Assembly: GCA_945873675.1 (NCBI GenBank)
Contig: CAMCEP010000140.1
Location: 1-7,060 of the forward strand
Source of the DNA: Asaia bogorensis
Lineage (GTDB): Bacteria > Pseudomonadota > Alphaproteobacteria > Acetobacterales > Acetobacteraceae
Direction of reading: 5' to 3'
DNA length: 7,060 nucleotides
Within the stretch, counting starts at the first letter, position 1, and each line of letters opens with the position of its first letter. Below are positions 1 to 5,510 of this stretch, piece after piece. The notes under the pieces were generated by a model, which saw nothing but the letters and a program-made list of their open reading frames with translations, had not been told where the DNA came from and did not search any database. Position numbers and translations under genes: made by a program.

Positions 1-300
1 CAAGCCCTTGGCGAAAATGGCGCCGAGTGCCGCCAAGGCCGGTTTTGTTCGTCCCAGCACCAGGCAGCCCGCCGTATCCTGATCCAGCCGATGCGCCGGC
101 TGCGGCAGATGGCGCCTGCCCATTTGCAAAGCGGGCAACCAATCTTCCACCGAGGCACCGCCGCGCGGCCCGCGATGTGTCGCAATCCCCGCCGGCTTGT
201 TCAGCACCAGCGCATCATCGCGCAGCAGCAGGATGCGGGACGCGATTTCAGAAGGCACTTGGCCAAGACGGTCCTGCCGTGACAGGCTTCCCCCCATCAT
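1..300 (-). CDS. RluA-family RNA pseudouridine synthase, 5' part (cut by window edge)
   Basis: The reverse strand reads open from an ATG at 300 to the left edge, giving 100 residues of the N-terminal part. Residues 70-85 read HRLDQDTAGCLVLGRT, the RluA-family signature; Asp73 is the expected catalytic aspartate that attacks the uridine. Before it, residues 34-45 (NKPAGIATHRGP) match the usual NKPAG segment of the family. These enzymes isomerise specific uridines in rRNA or tRNA to pseudouridine in the cytoplasm; the target cannot be assigned from this part. No S4 domain is seen before the catalytic core, so a short single-domain form is likely. ATG at 300 or 297 could start; a purine-rich GGAGGAGGGGG lies upstream on the minus strand, inside the neighbouring kinase gene. 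The start overlaps the divergent kinase start by 2 bases. Family call is firm; member unknown. Confidence 0.88.
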   Translation of the reverse strand, partial: MMGGSLSRQDRLGQVPSEIASRILLLRDDALVLNKPAGIATHRGPRGGASVEDWLPALQMGRRHLPQPAHRLDQDTAGCLVLGRTKPALAALGAIFAKGL

Positions 301-1210
301 GGCCGCACCCCCTCCTCCGCCGCGTGTTGTCTGCCTTGGCAATGTCGTCGCCGATCATGTGTTTCGGGTGGAGGATATACCCCAACCGCCCGCGAAAATC
401 GCCGCCCGATCCTATGCGCTGAATGCCGGCGGCATGGCGGCCAATGCGGCGATTGCGGTGACGCGCTTGGGTGGCCGGGCGGATTTCTGGGGCCGGGTTG
501 GCGATGATCTGAACGCGCCTTTGCTGGCCACCGCCCTGGAAGCGGATGGCGTCAATACCGCGGGCCTCCGGCGCATGGCGGGCGGGCGGAGCCCGGTTTC
601 CGCCGTACTGGTGGACCGCCATGGGGAACGCACCATTATCGGCTTTCGCGGCGCTGATCTTGGGATAGACCCGGCCTGGCTACCCTTGGAAACCCTTGCT
701 GGCGCCGGCGCGCTTTGTTGCGATCCGCGCTGGCCCGAAGGTGTCGCCGCAGCAGCGGCCGAGGCGCGGCAGCTTGGCGTGCCCGTAGTCCTGGACGGCG
801 AGAAAAGCGAAACGCGCATTCTGGTGGATTTGGTGCCGCGCGTGGATCACGCGATTTTCTCGGTCACTGGCTTGCAGAATTTCGCGCCTGGTTGCGCGCC
901 AGAAGAAGGGCTGCGCCGTGCCTTGGCCTCAGGCCCCGTGAAGCTCGCCGCCGTGACGCGCGGGGAGAAAGGCACGCTTTGGCTGACACCTGGCATGGCG
1001 GCACCGCAGGAAATCCCGGCCTTCCCGGTGGAGGCCACCAATACGACCGGCGCGGGCGATGTGTTCCACGGCGCCTATGCCTTGGCGATGGCGGAGGGCG
1101 TGGGGATTGAAGCGGCTTTGCGCTTCGCCTCAGCCGCCGGGGCGCTCCGCGCACGCGATGGCACCACGCCTTATCGCCCGATGGTGGAAGCCATGCTGGC
1201 GGGCGTTTAA
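299..1210 (+). CDS. PfkB-family carbohydrate kinase (ribokinase-like fold, sulfofructose-kinase-like)
   Basis: This is a 303-residue protein of normal PfkB-family length, an ATP-dependent cytoplasmic kinase of sugars or similar small molecules. Seen: the N-terminal beta-strand and substrate glycines (GNVVADH near 14-20, NAGGMAANAA at 42-51), GRVGDD at 65-70, TRGEKG at 220-225, and the C-terminal signature NTTGAGDVFHGAY at 248-260. Asp254 is the expected catalytic base and GAG the anion hole. The pattern, especially CDPRWPEG, DHAIFS and TGAGDVFHGA, resembles from memory E. coli YihV (6-deoxy-6-sulfofructose kinase), but the substrate is not determined. The longer frame opening at 197 is rejected because its extra residues come from the antisense of the RluA-family gene; the PfkB fold begins about residue 9 after the ATG at 299. 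No clear ribosome binding site precedes it. It converges on the racemase gene with a 4-bp gap. Confidence 0.9.
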   Translation: MAAPPPPPRVVCLGNVVADHVFRVEDIPQPPAKIAARSYALNAGGMAANAAIAVTRLGGRADFWGRVGDDLNAPLLATALEADGVNTAGLRRMAGGRSPVSAVLVDRHGERTIIGFRGADLGIDPAWLPLETLAGAGALCCDPRWPEGVAAAAAEARQLGVPVVLDGEKSETRILVDLVPRVDHAIFSVTGLQNFAPGCAPEEGLRRALASGPVKLAAVTRGEKGTLWLTPGMAAPQEIPAFPVEATNTTGAGDVFHGAYALAMAEGVGIEAALRFASAAGALRARDGTTPYRPMVEAMLAGV

Positions 1211-1214
1211 GCCC

Positions 1215-1916
1215 TTACCCTTTCGCCCAAGCAATCGCCGCCCGCGCCAACGCATCAATCGTATCAGCCACCGGAAAAGGCAGCGCCGGGCCAGCGGCAA
1301 TCCCCAGCGGAATTTCCGTACAGCCCAGCACCACTGCCTTGGCACCACGCGCCATCAGGCTGCGCGCCACTTCCGCCAAGGGTTCATAGGATTCCACAAG
1401 CTTGTTCGCCTTCACCGCAGTGATCGCCGGCGTGACGCGGCTTTGCATCTCGGCCTCGCTCGGCGTCAGGCATTCATAGCCTAGCCCATCCAGCCTTTGC
1501 TGATACAGTCGCATCGCCAGCGTGCCCGCCGTGCCCATCACGCCAATGCGCCCGCTGGCCACGCCAAGCCGCTGCAACTCAGCGCCCGCAGCATCCACAA
1601 TATGCAGAATGGGGAGGCTGGTCGCGGCGCGCATGCCTTCATACCAGCCATGGGCGGTATTGCAGGGAGTGGCGATGGCGCCGCAGCCCGCGGCTTCCAG
1701 CCCGCGAATGCCGCGGATCAGCGCCGGCAAAGGGTCTTCCCCGCCCGCAACACGCGCCGCGGTGCGGTCCGGCACGCGCGGGTCAGACCACAGGATGGTC
1801 GGGATATGGTCCTGATCACGCTCTGCTGGTGTGAGCAGCGTGAGGCGCTGCATGAAACATGCACTCGCCAGCGGCCCCATGCCGCCCAAAACGCCCAGGA
1901 TTCGAGCATCAGCCAT
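1215..1916 (-). CDS. Aspartate/glutamate racemase family protein
   Basis: This 233-residue protein belongs to the Asp/Glu/hydantoin racemase family, cofactor-independent enzymes that invert an alpha-carbon with two cysteines. Both cysteines are present: Cys85 in ATPCNTAH (82-89) and Cys199 in VLGCTEIPL (196-204). The N-terminus GVLGGMGPLAS (8-18) matches the aspartate racemase (RacD/YgeA-like) subgroup, so amino-acid racemisation, probably of aspartate, is the best guess; exact substrate is open. An ATG three codons upstream (1925) is possible, but AGGGG at 1926-1930 lies directly against it and 9 bases from the ATG at 1916, so 1916 is preferred. The gene ends 4 bp from the convergent sugar kinase and diverges from the TauE/SafE permease across a region rich in dyad symmetry. 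It stands alone rather than in an operon. Confidence 0.87.
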   Translation of the reverse strand: MADARILGVLGGMGPLASACFMQRLTLLTPAERDQDHIPTILWSDPRVPDRTAARVAGGEDPLPALIRGIRGLEAAGCGAIATPCNTAHGWYEGMRAATSLPILHIVDAAGAELQRLGVASGRIGVMGTAGTLAMRLYQQRLDGLGYECLTPSEAEMQSRVTPAITAVKANKLVESYEPLAEVARSLMARGAKAVVLGCTEIPLGIAAGPALPFPVADTIDALARAAIAWAKG

Positions 1917-1938
1917 AGCAAACATCCCCTAACCACGT

Positions 1939-1948
1939 CCCCATGGGG
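1939..1948. promoter_or_regulatory. 10-bp perfect palindrome upstream of racemase
   Basis: CCCCATGGGG is a perfect 10-base palindrome lying 22 bp upstream of the preferred racemase start on the minus strand. It could be a small operator or part of the leader, or simply chance in GC-rich DNA. No regulator family is recognised. Confidence 0.2.
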
Positions 1949-2000
1949 TGACGCGCAAGCCTCGCCCCTTTATGCCACGCCGCTTGAGGACGGCACAGCG

Positions 2001-2044
2001 TTAGTGTGATTCCCGTTCACCTTCATTCACGGGAACCACACTAA
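2001..2044. repeat. 44-bp long dyad symmetry (16-bp arms) in divergent intergenic region
   Basis: Left arm TTAGTGTGATTCCCGT (2001-2016) and right arm ACGGGAACCACACTAA (2029-2044) pair over 16 positions with one mismatch (A2009 with C2036), around a 12-base loop. In minus-strand RNA the mismatch becomes a G-U pair, so the hairpin would be fully paired. No T-run follows on either side, so it is not an ordinary terminator. It lies between the divergent racemase and TauE/SafE permease genes, so it may be a two-half-site operator or a dispersed extragenic palindrome. The right arm overlaps a weak candidate -35 of the permease promoter. Confidence 0.7.
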
Positions 2045-2053
2045 AGCTATGTT
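2026..2053 (+). promoter_or_regulatory. Weak candidate promoter for TauE/SafE permease
   Basis: TTCACG (2026-2031) and TATGTT (2048-2053) are separated by 16 bases, each matching 4 of 6 consensus positions. A start near 2060 would place the second dyad (2059-2102) at the very 5' end of the mRNA, with the first dyad over the -35. This is a visual match only. Confidence 0.25.
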
Positions 2054-2058
2054 CGATC

Positions 2059-2102
2059 GTATTTTCCGAGTCGCCAAGTGATTCCACTTGGCTTGAAAAT
2101 AC
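2059..2102 (+). repeat. Two-part hairpin just before the TauE/SafE permease
   Basis: GTATTTTC (2059-2066) pairs with GAAAATAC (2095-2102), and GCCAAGTG (2073-2080) pairs with CACTTGGC (2085-2092). The loop is ATTC, and an internal loop of 6 bases on one side and 2 on the other separates the two stems. All 16 pairs are perfect. The structure ends 6 bp before the Shine-Dalgarno AGGA (2109-2112) of the permease, so it can act in the 5' leader of that mRNA. No U-run follows, which argues against a terminator. The word GTGATTCC occurs here (2078-2085) and in the first dyad (2006-2013), exactly 72 bp apart. Confidence 0.65.
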
Positions 2103-2118
2103 TCAGGCAGGACAAAAA

Positions 2119-2949
2119 ATGAATTACTTGAACGACCCGCTCTGGCTCGGCGCCCTTGCCTTGGCCATGGCGGCGACGGGCCTGGTTTCCGGCACGCTGG
2201 CCGGCCTGCTTGGCGTTGGTGGCGGCATTGTGATTGTGCCGCTGCTCTTCAATGTTTTCCCGCTATTTGGCATTCCTGAGGCGGTGCAGATGAAGGTGGC
2301 GGTTGCGACCTCACTCGCCACCATTATCCCAACCTCACTCCAATCGGCGCGCAAGCATCGCGCGACGGGGGCGATGGATATGGCGTTGGTGCGGTCCATC
2401 TGGCCGAGCATGTTGGCCGGCGTGGTGGTTGGCACGCTGCTCGCGGTTTATGTGCGGGGCGAAGGGCAGATAGCGATTTTCGCGCTGGTCGCCCTGCTGG
2501 TCGCCTTCAACATGGGCTTCACCGGGCTTGACTTCAAATTGACCGATTGCGTGCCAGATGGCGCGCCGCGCGCGGCACTCGGGCTCGGCATTGGTTCCGT
2601 CAGCGCCATGATGGGGATTGGCGGGGGGACATTGGGTGTGCCTTTGCTGTCCTTGCTGGGCTACCCCATCCGCGCCGCGGTCGCGACCGCATCAGCCTTT
2701 GGCGTGATCATTGCCATTCCGGCGACGATTGGCCTGATCTGGGGCGGGTGGAGCGATCCGCGCGTACCCCCCTTCTCACTCGGCTATGTCAGCCTGATCG
2801 GCTTTGCGCTGATCGCACCCACTTCGATCATCGCGACACCTTGGGGCGTGAAGCTCGCGCATAGCATCCCGCCCTTGGTGCTGAAGCGCGCCTTTGCGGT
2901 GTTTCTGGCGATCACGAGTGCGCGGATGTTTTGGTCAATCTTTACGTGA
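2119..2949 (+). CDS. TauE/SafE-family membrane permease (putative sulfite/sulfonate exporter type)
   Basis: This 276-residue hydrophobic inner-membrane protein has the family's internal duplication: GLLGVGGG at 29-36 and SAMMGIGGG at 162-170, each followed by a hydrophobic segment rich in Pro and Leu. About eight membrane segments are visible by eye (roughly 9-48, 59-75, 96-112, 117-136, 153-182, 185-209, 222-241, 253-272). The segment ATSLATIIPTSLQSARKHRATGAMD (65-87 region) is typical of the first half. Members such as TauE and SafE are linked to export of sulfite or organosulfur anions, but many have unknown substrates, and nothing next door fixes one here. Start choice: AGGA at 2109-2112 lies 6 bases before the ATG. 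It is preceded by two dyad symmetries and a divergent racemase gene, and its last 8 bases overlap the end of the convergent toxin gene. Confidence 0.9.
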   Translation: MNYLNDPLWLGALALAMAATGLVSGTLAGLLGVGGGIVIVPLLFNVFPLFGIPEAVQMKVAVATSLATIIPTSLQSARKHRATGAMDMALVRSIWPSMLAGVVVGTLLAVYVRGEGQIAIFALVALLVAFNMGFTGLDFKLTDCVPDGAPRAALGLGIGSVSAMMGIGGGTLGVPLLSLLGYPIRAAVATASAFGVIIAIPATIGLIWGGWSDPRVPPFSLGYVSLIGFALIAPTSIIATPWGVKLAHSIPPLVLKRAFAVFLAITSARMFWSIFT

Positions 2950-3307
2950 TGCCGGAAGGGTCTGGCCCCAAAAGCCTGATCAGCATGCGGCGAATATGAT
3001 CCTGCCCGCCGAAAAAAATCCCGAGCACCCGGACCGTCCGCGCTTGATCATCAACATCATACCAATAGATCGCGCGATCCATCACAATAAAGCGAAGACC
3101 GGGCAGGATATCGCTACGCGCCGTGCCACGTTCGGGAAATAGCGTTAGGCCTTCAGCGGCAGCGCGAATATGCATGATGCGCTCTGCCGCATGATCCAAG
3201 GCATGGACAGTGCTTTCGCCGAAGCCAAGATAGCTTTCGAACAGATGATCGAAAATCAGTTCAAGATCACGCTCAGAGGCTTCGGCGAATTCAATCCTGT
3301 GCGGCAT
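2942..3307 (-). CDS. parE: ParE/RelE-superfamily toxin of a type II toxin-antitoxin pair
   Basis: This 121-residue protein begins MPHRIEFAEASERDLELIF and ends with VRVLGIFFGGQDHIRRML (92-109), the beta-hairpin and C-terminal pattern of ParE-like toxins in the RelE/ParE superfamily. FPERGTARSDILPGLR (57-72) is also typical of the ParE subgroup. ParE toxins usually act on DNA gyrase, RelE relatives cleave mRNA; the sequence favours ParE but the target is inferred. The longer frame, from 3349, is rejected because it adds 14 residues lying inside the antitoxin gene; the ATG at 3307 gives the normal N-terminus and overlaps the antitoxin by 17 bp, the usual translational coupling. It is about 20 residues longer than many ParE proteins because of a tail after RRML. 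Its 3' end overlaps the TauE/SafE gene by 8 bp, tail to tail. GC is visibly lower than in the neighbours. Confidence 0.85.
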   Translation of the reverse strand: MPHRIEFAEASERDLELIFDHLFESYLGFGESTVHALDHAAERIMHIRAAAEGLTLFPERGTARSDILPGLRFIVMDRAIYWYDVDDQARTVRVLGIFFGGQDHIRRMLIRLLGPDPSGIT

Positions 3308-3566
3308 GGGCCTGGCGCTTGCGGGCCAGCATCGCCGCGATGCGCTCATCCATCACACTAGCCGAGACGAATTTGCCGGCACGCCGTTGCTGCAGCACTT
3401 CCGCAAGCGCCGCGCGCTCCATCGATTCAGTTTCCAACTGCTGACGAAGTAATTCGACCCCTTGCTGCAAAACGGCACTCATGCTCGGGAACCGCCCGGC
3501 ATCAACCAGCGTCTTGGCGAAGGCGTGCTGTTCGTCGGCGAGCGAGATGGAAGACTTCACTGTCAT
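3291..3566 (-). CDS. parD: ParD-type ribbon-helix-helix antitoxin
   Basis: This 91-residue protein starts MTVKSSISLADEQ and continues with FAKTLVDAGRFPSMSAVLQQGVELLRQQLE (16-45), the strand-helix-helix pattern of ParD/CC2985-type antitoxins. The first strand (TVKSSISL) would bind DNA as a dimer, repressing its own promoter. The charged C-terminal half (ERAALAEVLQQRRAG and onward) is the expected toxin-binding region. The longer frame reaching 3824 is antisense to serB and is rejected; ATG at 3566 follows AAGGGG (3569-3574 on the opposite strand) by 2 bases, a short but usable spacing. It is transcribed before the toxin gene, which overlaps its end, and starts 61 bp after the end of serB. It probably has its own promoter with two repeats overlapping it. 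Confident as an RHH antitoxin, slightly less so for the ParD name. Confidence 0.85.
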   Translation of the reverse strand: MTVKSSISLADEQHAFAKTLVDAGRFPSMSAVLQQGVELLRQQLETESMERAALAEVLQQRRAGKFVSASVMDERIAAMLARKRQAHAAQD

Positions 3567-3572
3567 GGCCCC

Positions 3573-3601
3573 TTGGTAATACCAGGTAGCACCGATGTCA
3601 A
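3573..3601 (-). promoter_or_regulatory. Candidate autoregulated promoter/operator of the parDE pair
   Basis: On the minus strand a perfect TTGACA (3601-3596) is followed 17 bases later by a weak TACCAA (3578-3573). Between and over the -10 lie two copies of GGTnnTACC: GGTGCTACC (3593-3585) and GGTATTACC (3583-3575), offset by 10 bp, one helical turn. The second is part of an 11-base palindrome TGGTAATACCA (3574-3584). Tandem sites on one face of DNA in front of an RHH antitoxin fit known autoregulation by ParD dimers; binding here is inferred. Confidence 0.5.
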
Positions 3602-3627
3602 AGCTTTTCCGTGCCAGCCCCGCAGCC

Positions 3628-4524
3628 TCAAACCCCTTGCCGAAACTCTTCCACCCGATACCCCTGCGCAAACAAAAGCGCCCGCAAATCCGCGTGATCC
3701 ACCCGCGCCCGCGCGGCCGCCGCCACCACGGGCTTGGCCTTGAAGGCAATGCCAAGCCCGGCGGCGCCCAGCATGTCCAGATCATTCGCGCCATCGCCCA
3801 CGGCCAGGGTCGCCGCCAAATCAATCCCTTCTTCCGCTGCCAGGCGCTTCAGCGTAACCAGCTTGGCATTGCGGCCCAGAATGGGCTCGCCCACATGGCC
3901 CGTCAGCCGGCCTGCGTCATGCAGCAGGGTATTGGAGTAATGTTCATGAAAGCCGAGCCGTTCTGCGACACGGCCCGTGAAAAAGGTGAAGCCACCCGAT
4001 ACCAGGGCGCAACGCGCACCATGGGCACGCATGGTCGCGACCAATTCCTCGGCGCCTGGCATCAGCGCGGTGGTGGCCCAGGTACGCTCAAGCGCCTCCA
4101 GCGCCAGGCCCTTCAGCATGCCCACACGCTCCCGCAGCGCCCCTTCGAAATCCAATTCGCCATTCATGGCGCGCCGCGTGATGGCGGAGATTTCTTCCTT
4201 GAGCCCTGCCTCGCCGGCCAATTCGTCCAAGGTCTCACTGGTGACCATGGTGCTGTCCATATCGGCAATCAGAAGGCGCTTGCGCCGCCCTGCCACATCT
4301 TGGGCGATGGCATCCACGGGGCTGCCGGCCAAAGCCGCGCGCGCCGCGCGGTCCACGACATCCAGCGGAAGGCCAGCGAAGGGGATATCGGCAGCCTCAG
4401 CTTCGGCGAGGGGCTGCACCATGCCCGCCTCCCCGCCCGCCGCGCGCAACGCCGCGCCGGCCTTGGCCAAATGATCCGGGGAAAGCGCGCCGCGCGGGGC
4501 GATCAGGGTCAGAATCTTGTCCAT
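3628..4524 (-). CDS. serB: Phosphoserine phosphatase SerB
   Basis: This 298-residue protein is a haloacid dehalogenase-superfamily phosphatase that hydrolyses O-phospho-L-serine to L-serine, the last step of serine synthesis. Seen: motif I DMDST (88-92) with nucleophile Asp88 and general acid Asp90; SETLDELA (96-103), a SerB-typical cap start; motif II SGGFTFF (176-182); Lys221 for motif III; motif IV GDGANDLDML (243-252) with Asp244 and Asp248 for magnesium. The roughly 80 N-terminal residues match the degenerate ACT-like domain of proteobacterial SerB and are well retained in length. Start: the frame runs up to 4614 but those residues are antisense to miaA; ATG at 4524 gives the usual MDKILTLIAP start. 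No Shine-Dalgarno is visible. It diverges from miaA across 20 bp and precedes parD by 61 bp on the same strand. Confidence 0.95.
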   Translation of the reverse strand: MDKILTLIAPRGALSPDHLAKAGAALRAAGGEAGMVQPLAEAEAADIPFAGLPLDVVDRAARAALAGSPVDAIAQDVAGRRKRLLIADMDSTMVTSETLDELAGEAGLKEEISAITRRAMNGELDFEGALRERVGMLKGLALEALERTWATTALMPGAEELVATMRAHGARCALVSGGFTFFTGRVAERLGFHEHYSNTLLHDAGRLTGHVGEPILGRNAKLVTLKRLAAEEGIDLAATLAVGDGANDLDMLGAAGLGIAFKAKPVVAAAARARVDHADLRALLFAQGYRVEEFRQGV

Positions 4525-4526
4525 CA

Positions 4527-4541
4527 GCGGGCTATGCCCGC
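4527..4541. promoter_or_regulatory. Palindrome between the serB and miaA starts
   Basis: GCGGGC-TAT-GCCCGC is a perfect 6+6 inverted repeat filling most of the 20 bp between the two divergent start codons. No ribosome binding site is visible for either gene. If miaA were leaderless, TATGCC (4533-4538) would sit at -12 to -7. It could be a shared operator or the core of back-to-back promoters; no regulator is recognised. Confidence 0.3.
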
Positions 4542-4544
4542 GCC

Positions 4545-5510
4545 ATGAACAAGGATCAACCTCCCGCATTATTCGTGGTTGGCCCCACCGCTTCGGGCAA
4601 ATCCGCGTTAGCACTTGCCATCGCCGAACGCCTCGGCGGCACCATCATCAATGCCGATAGCATGCAGCTTTATCGGGAACTCCGCATCATCACCGCCCGC
4701 CCAAGCCCAGCGGACGAAGCCCGCGCGCCGCATGTGCTTTACGGCGTGCGTCCAGCGGCCGAGGCCGCATCGGTGGCCTGGTGGCGCGATGCGGCTCTCA
4801 AGGCCATGAAAGAAACCCATGCGGCAGGTCGGCTGCCCATCATCTGCGGCGGCACGGGCATGTATTGCGCGGCGCTGACCCAAGGGCTTGCCGCCATCCC
4901 GCCCATCCCCGCGACAGCCCGCGAAGAAGCGCGCCGGCTTTTGGCCGAAGAAGGCCCGGCTGCCCTGCATGCGCGCCTCGCAGCCGAGGACCCTGCCTCC
5001 GCCGCGCGGCTCCGCCCCACTGACAGCCAGCGCATCGCCCGCGCCTGGGAGGTCTGGCGCGGCACCGGCCGAGGCATCGCGGCCTGGCAGGCGGAAGCCA
5101 GCGCCGCGCCGGCGCCTTGGCGTTTTGCGGCGATTTTGCTCGATCCGCCAAGGGCGGAACTGCGCGCCGCCATAGCCCAGCGTTGGGCGGCCATGATCCA
5201 GGCCGGTGCAATTGACGAAGCACGCGCCCTGCTCGCCCAGGCCCTTGACCCTGCCTTGCCCGCCATGCGCGCCCTTGGCGTGCCGGAAATCGCGGCCATG
5301 CTCGCCGGGCGGCTGACGCCCGAAGAAGCCTCGGCCCGCGCCATCCTGGCGTCCGGACAATATACCAAGCGGCAAGCCACCTGGTTCCGCCACCATGAAC
5401 TGGCCCCGCCCGAGCGCACCTATATCATAAATGCGCGATTTGAATGTTTGGCGCAATTTTCGGAAAGTGAATCGGCCAAATTTTTCGCATTTCTTGATTT
5501 TATCCGTTGA
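4545..5510 (+). CDS. miaA: tRNA dimethylallyltransferase MiaA
   Basis: This 321-residue protein transfers a dimethylallyl group to N6 of A37 in tRNAs reading UNN codons. Motifs are in order: P-loop GPTASGKS (13-20), DSMQLY (38-43) with the likely catalytic Asp38, TARP (50-53), GGTGMY (102-107), DSQRIARAWEV (160-170), MRALGVPEI (241-249), and the closing QYTKRQATWFR (272-282). The length is within the family's normal range. The last 29 codons (from 5421) are odd: 36% GC and unlike MiaA in composition (Phe, Ser and Glu-rich), while the codons before are about 77% GC in a counted block; this stretch probably doubles as the control region of ilvB. ATG at 4545 gives the standard N-terminus but lacks a visible Shine-Dalgarno. 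serB diverges 20 bp away; ilvB follows on the same strand after 84 bp. Confidence 0.95.
   Translation: MNKDQPPALFVVGPTASGKSALALAIAERLGGTIINADSMQLYRELRIITARPSPADEARAPHVLYGVRPAAEAASVAWWRDAALKAMKETHAAGRLPIICGGTGMYCAALTQGLAAIPPIPATAREEARRLLAEEGPAALHARLAAEDPASAARLRPTDSQRIARAWEVWRGTGRGIAAWQAEASAAPAPWRFAAILLDPPRAELRAAIAQRWAAMIQAGAIDEARALLAQALDPALPAMRALGVPEIAAMLAGRLTPEEASARAILASGQYTKRQATWFRHHELAPPERTYIINARFECLAQFSESESAKFFAFLDFIR

Noticed and set aside
197..298. Upstream extension of the sugar kinase to an ATG at 197
   Set aside because: The extra 34 residues are basic and Ser/Arg-rich and come from the antisense of the RluA-family signature region; the PfkB fold needs none of them.
1201..1228. Bidirectional terminator between the kinase and racemase genes (GGGCG with CGCCC)
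   Set aside because: Only 4-5 pairs with an 18-base loop and no adequate T-run; too weak to call.
2001..2044. MITE-like element with TTAGTGTG terminal repeats
   Set aside because: No target-site duplication flanks it (CAGCG on the left, AGCTA on the right) and it is only 44 bp, so a simple palindrome is the better description.
3567..3824. Long N-terminal extension of the antitoxin frame
   Set aside because: The extra residues are antisense-free only by chance: they overlap the serB 3' end in another frame and have no RHH character; ATG at 3566 gives the standard antitoxin.
4608..5456. Long minus-strand open frames across miaA
   Set aside because: They are shadows produced by GC-rich third positions; miaA motifs on the plus strand are complete and the minus frames have no recognisable domain.
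5447..5481. TTTGGC/GCCAAA inverted repeat in the miaA tail
   Set aside because: Six pairs with a loop of over 20 bases; likely chance in AT-rich DNA.
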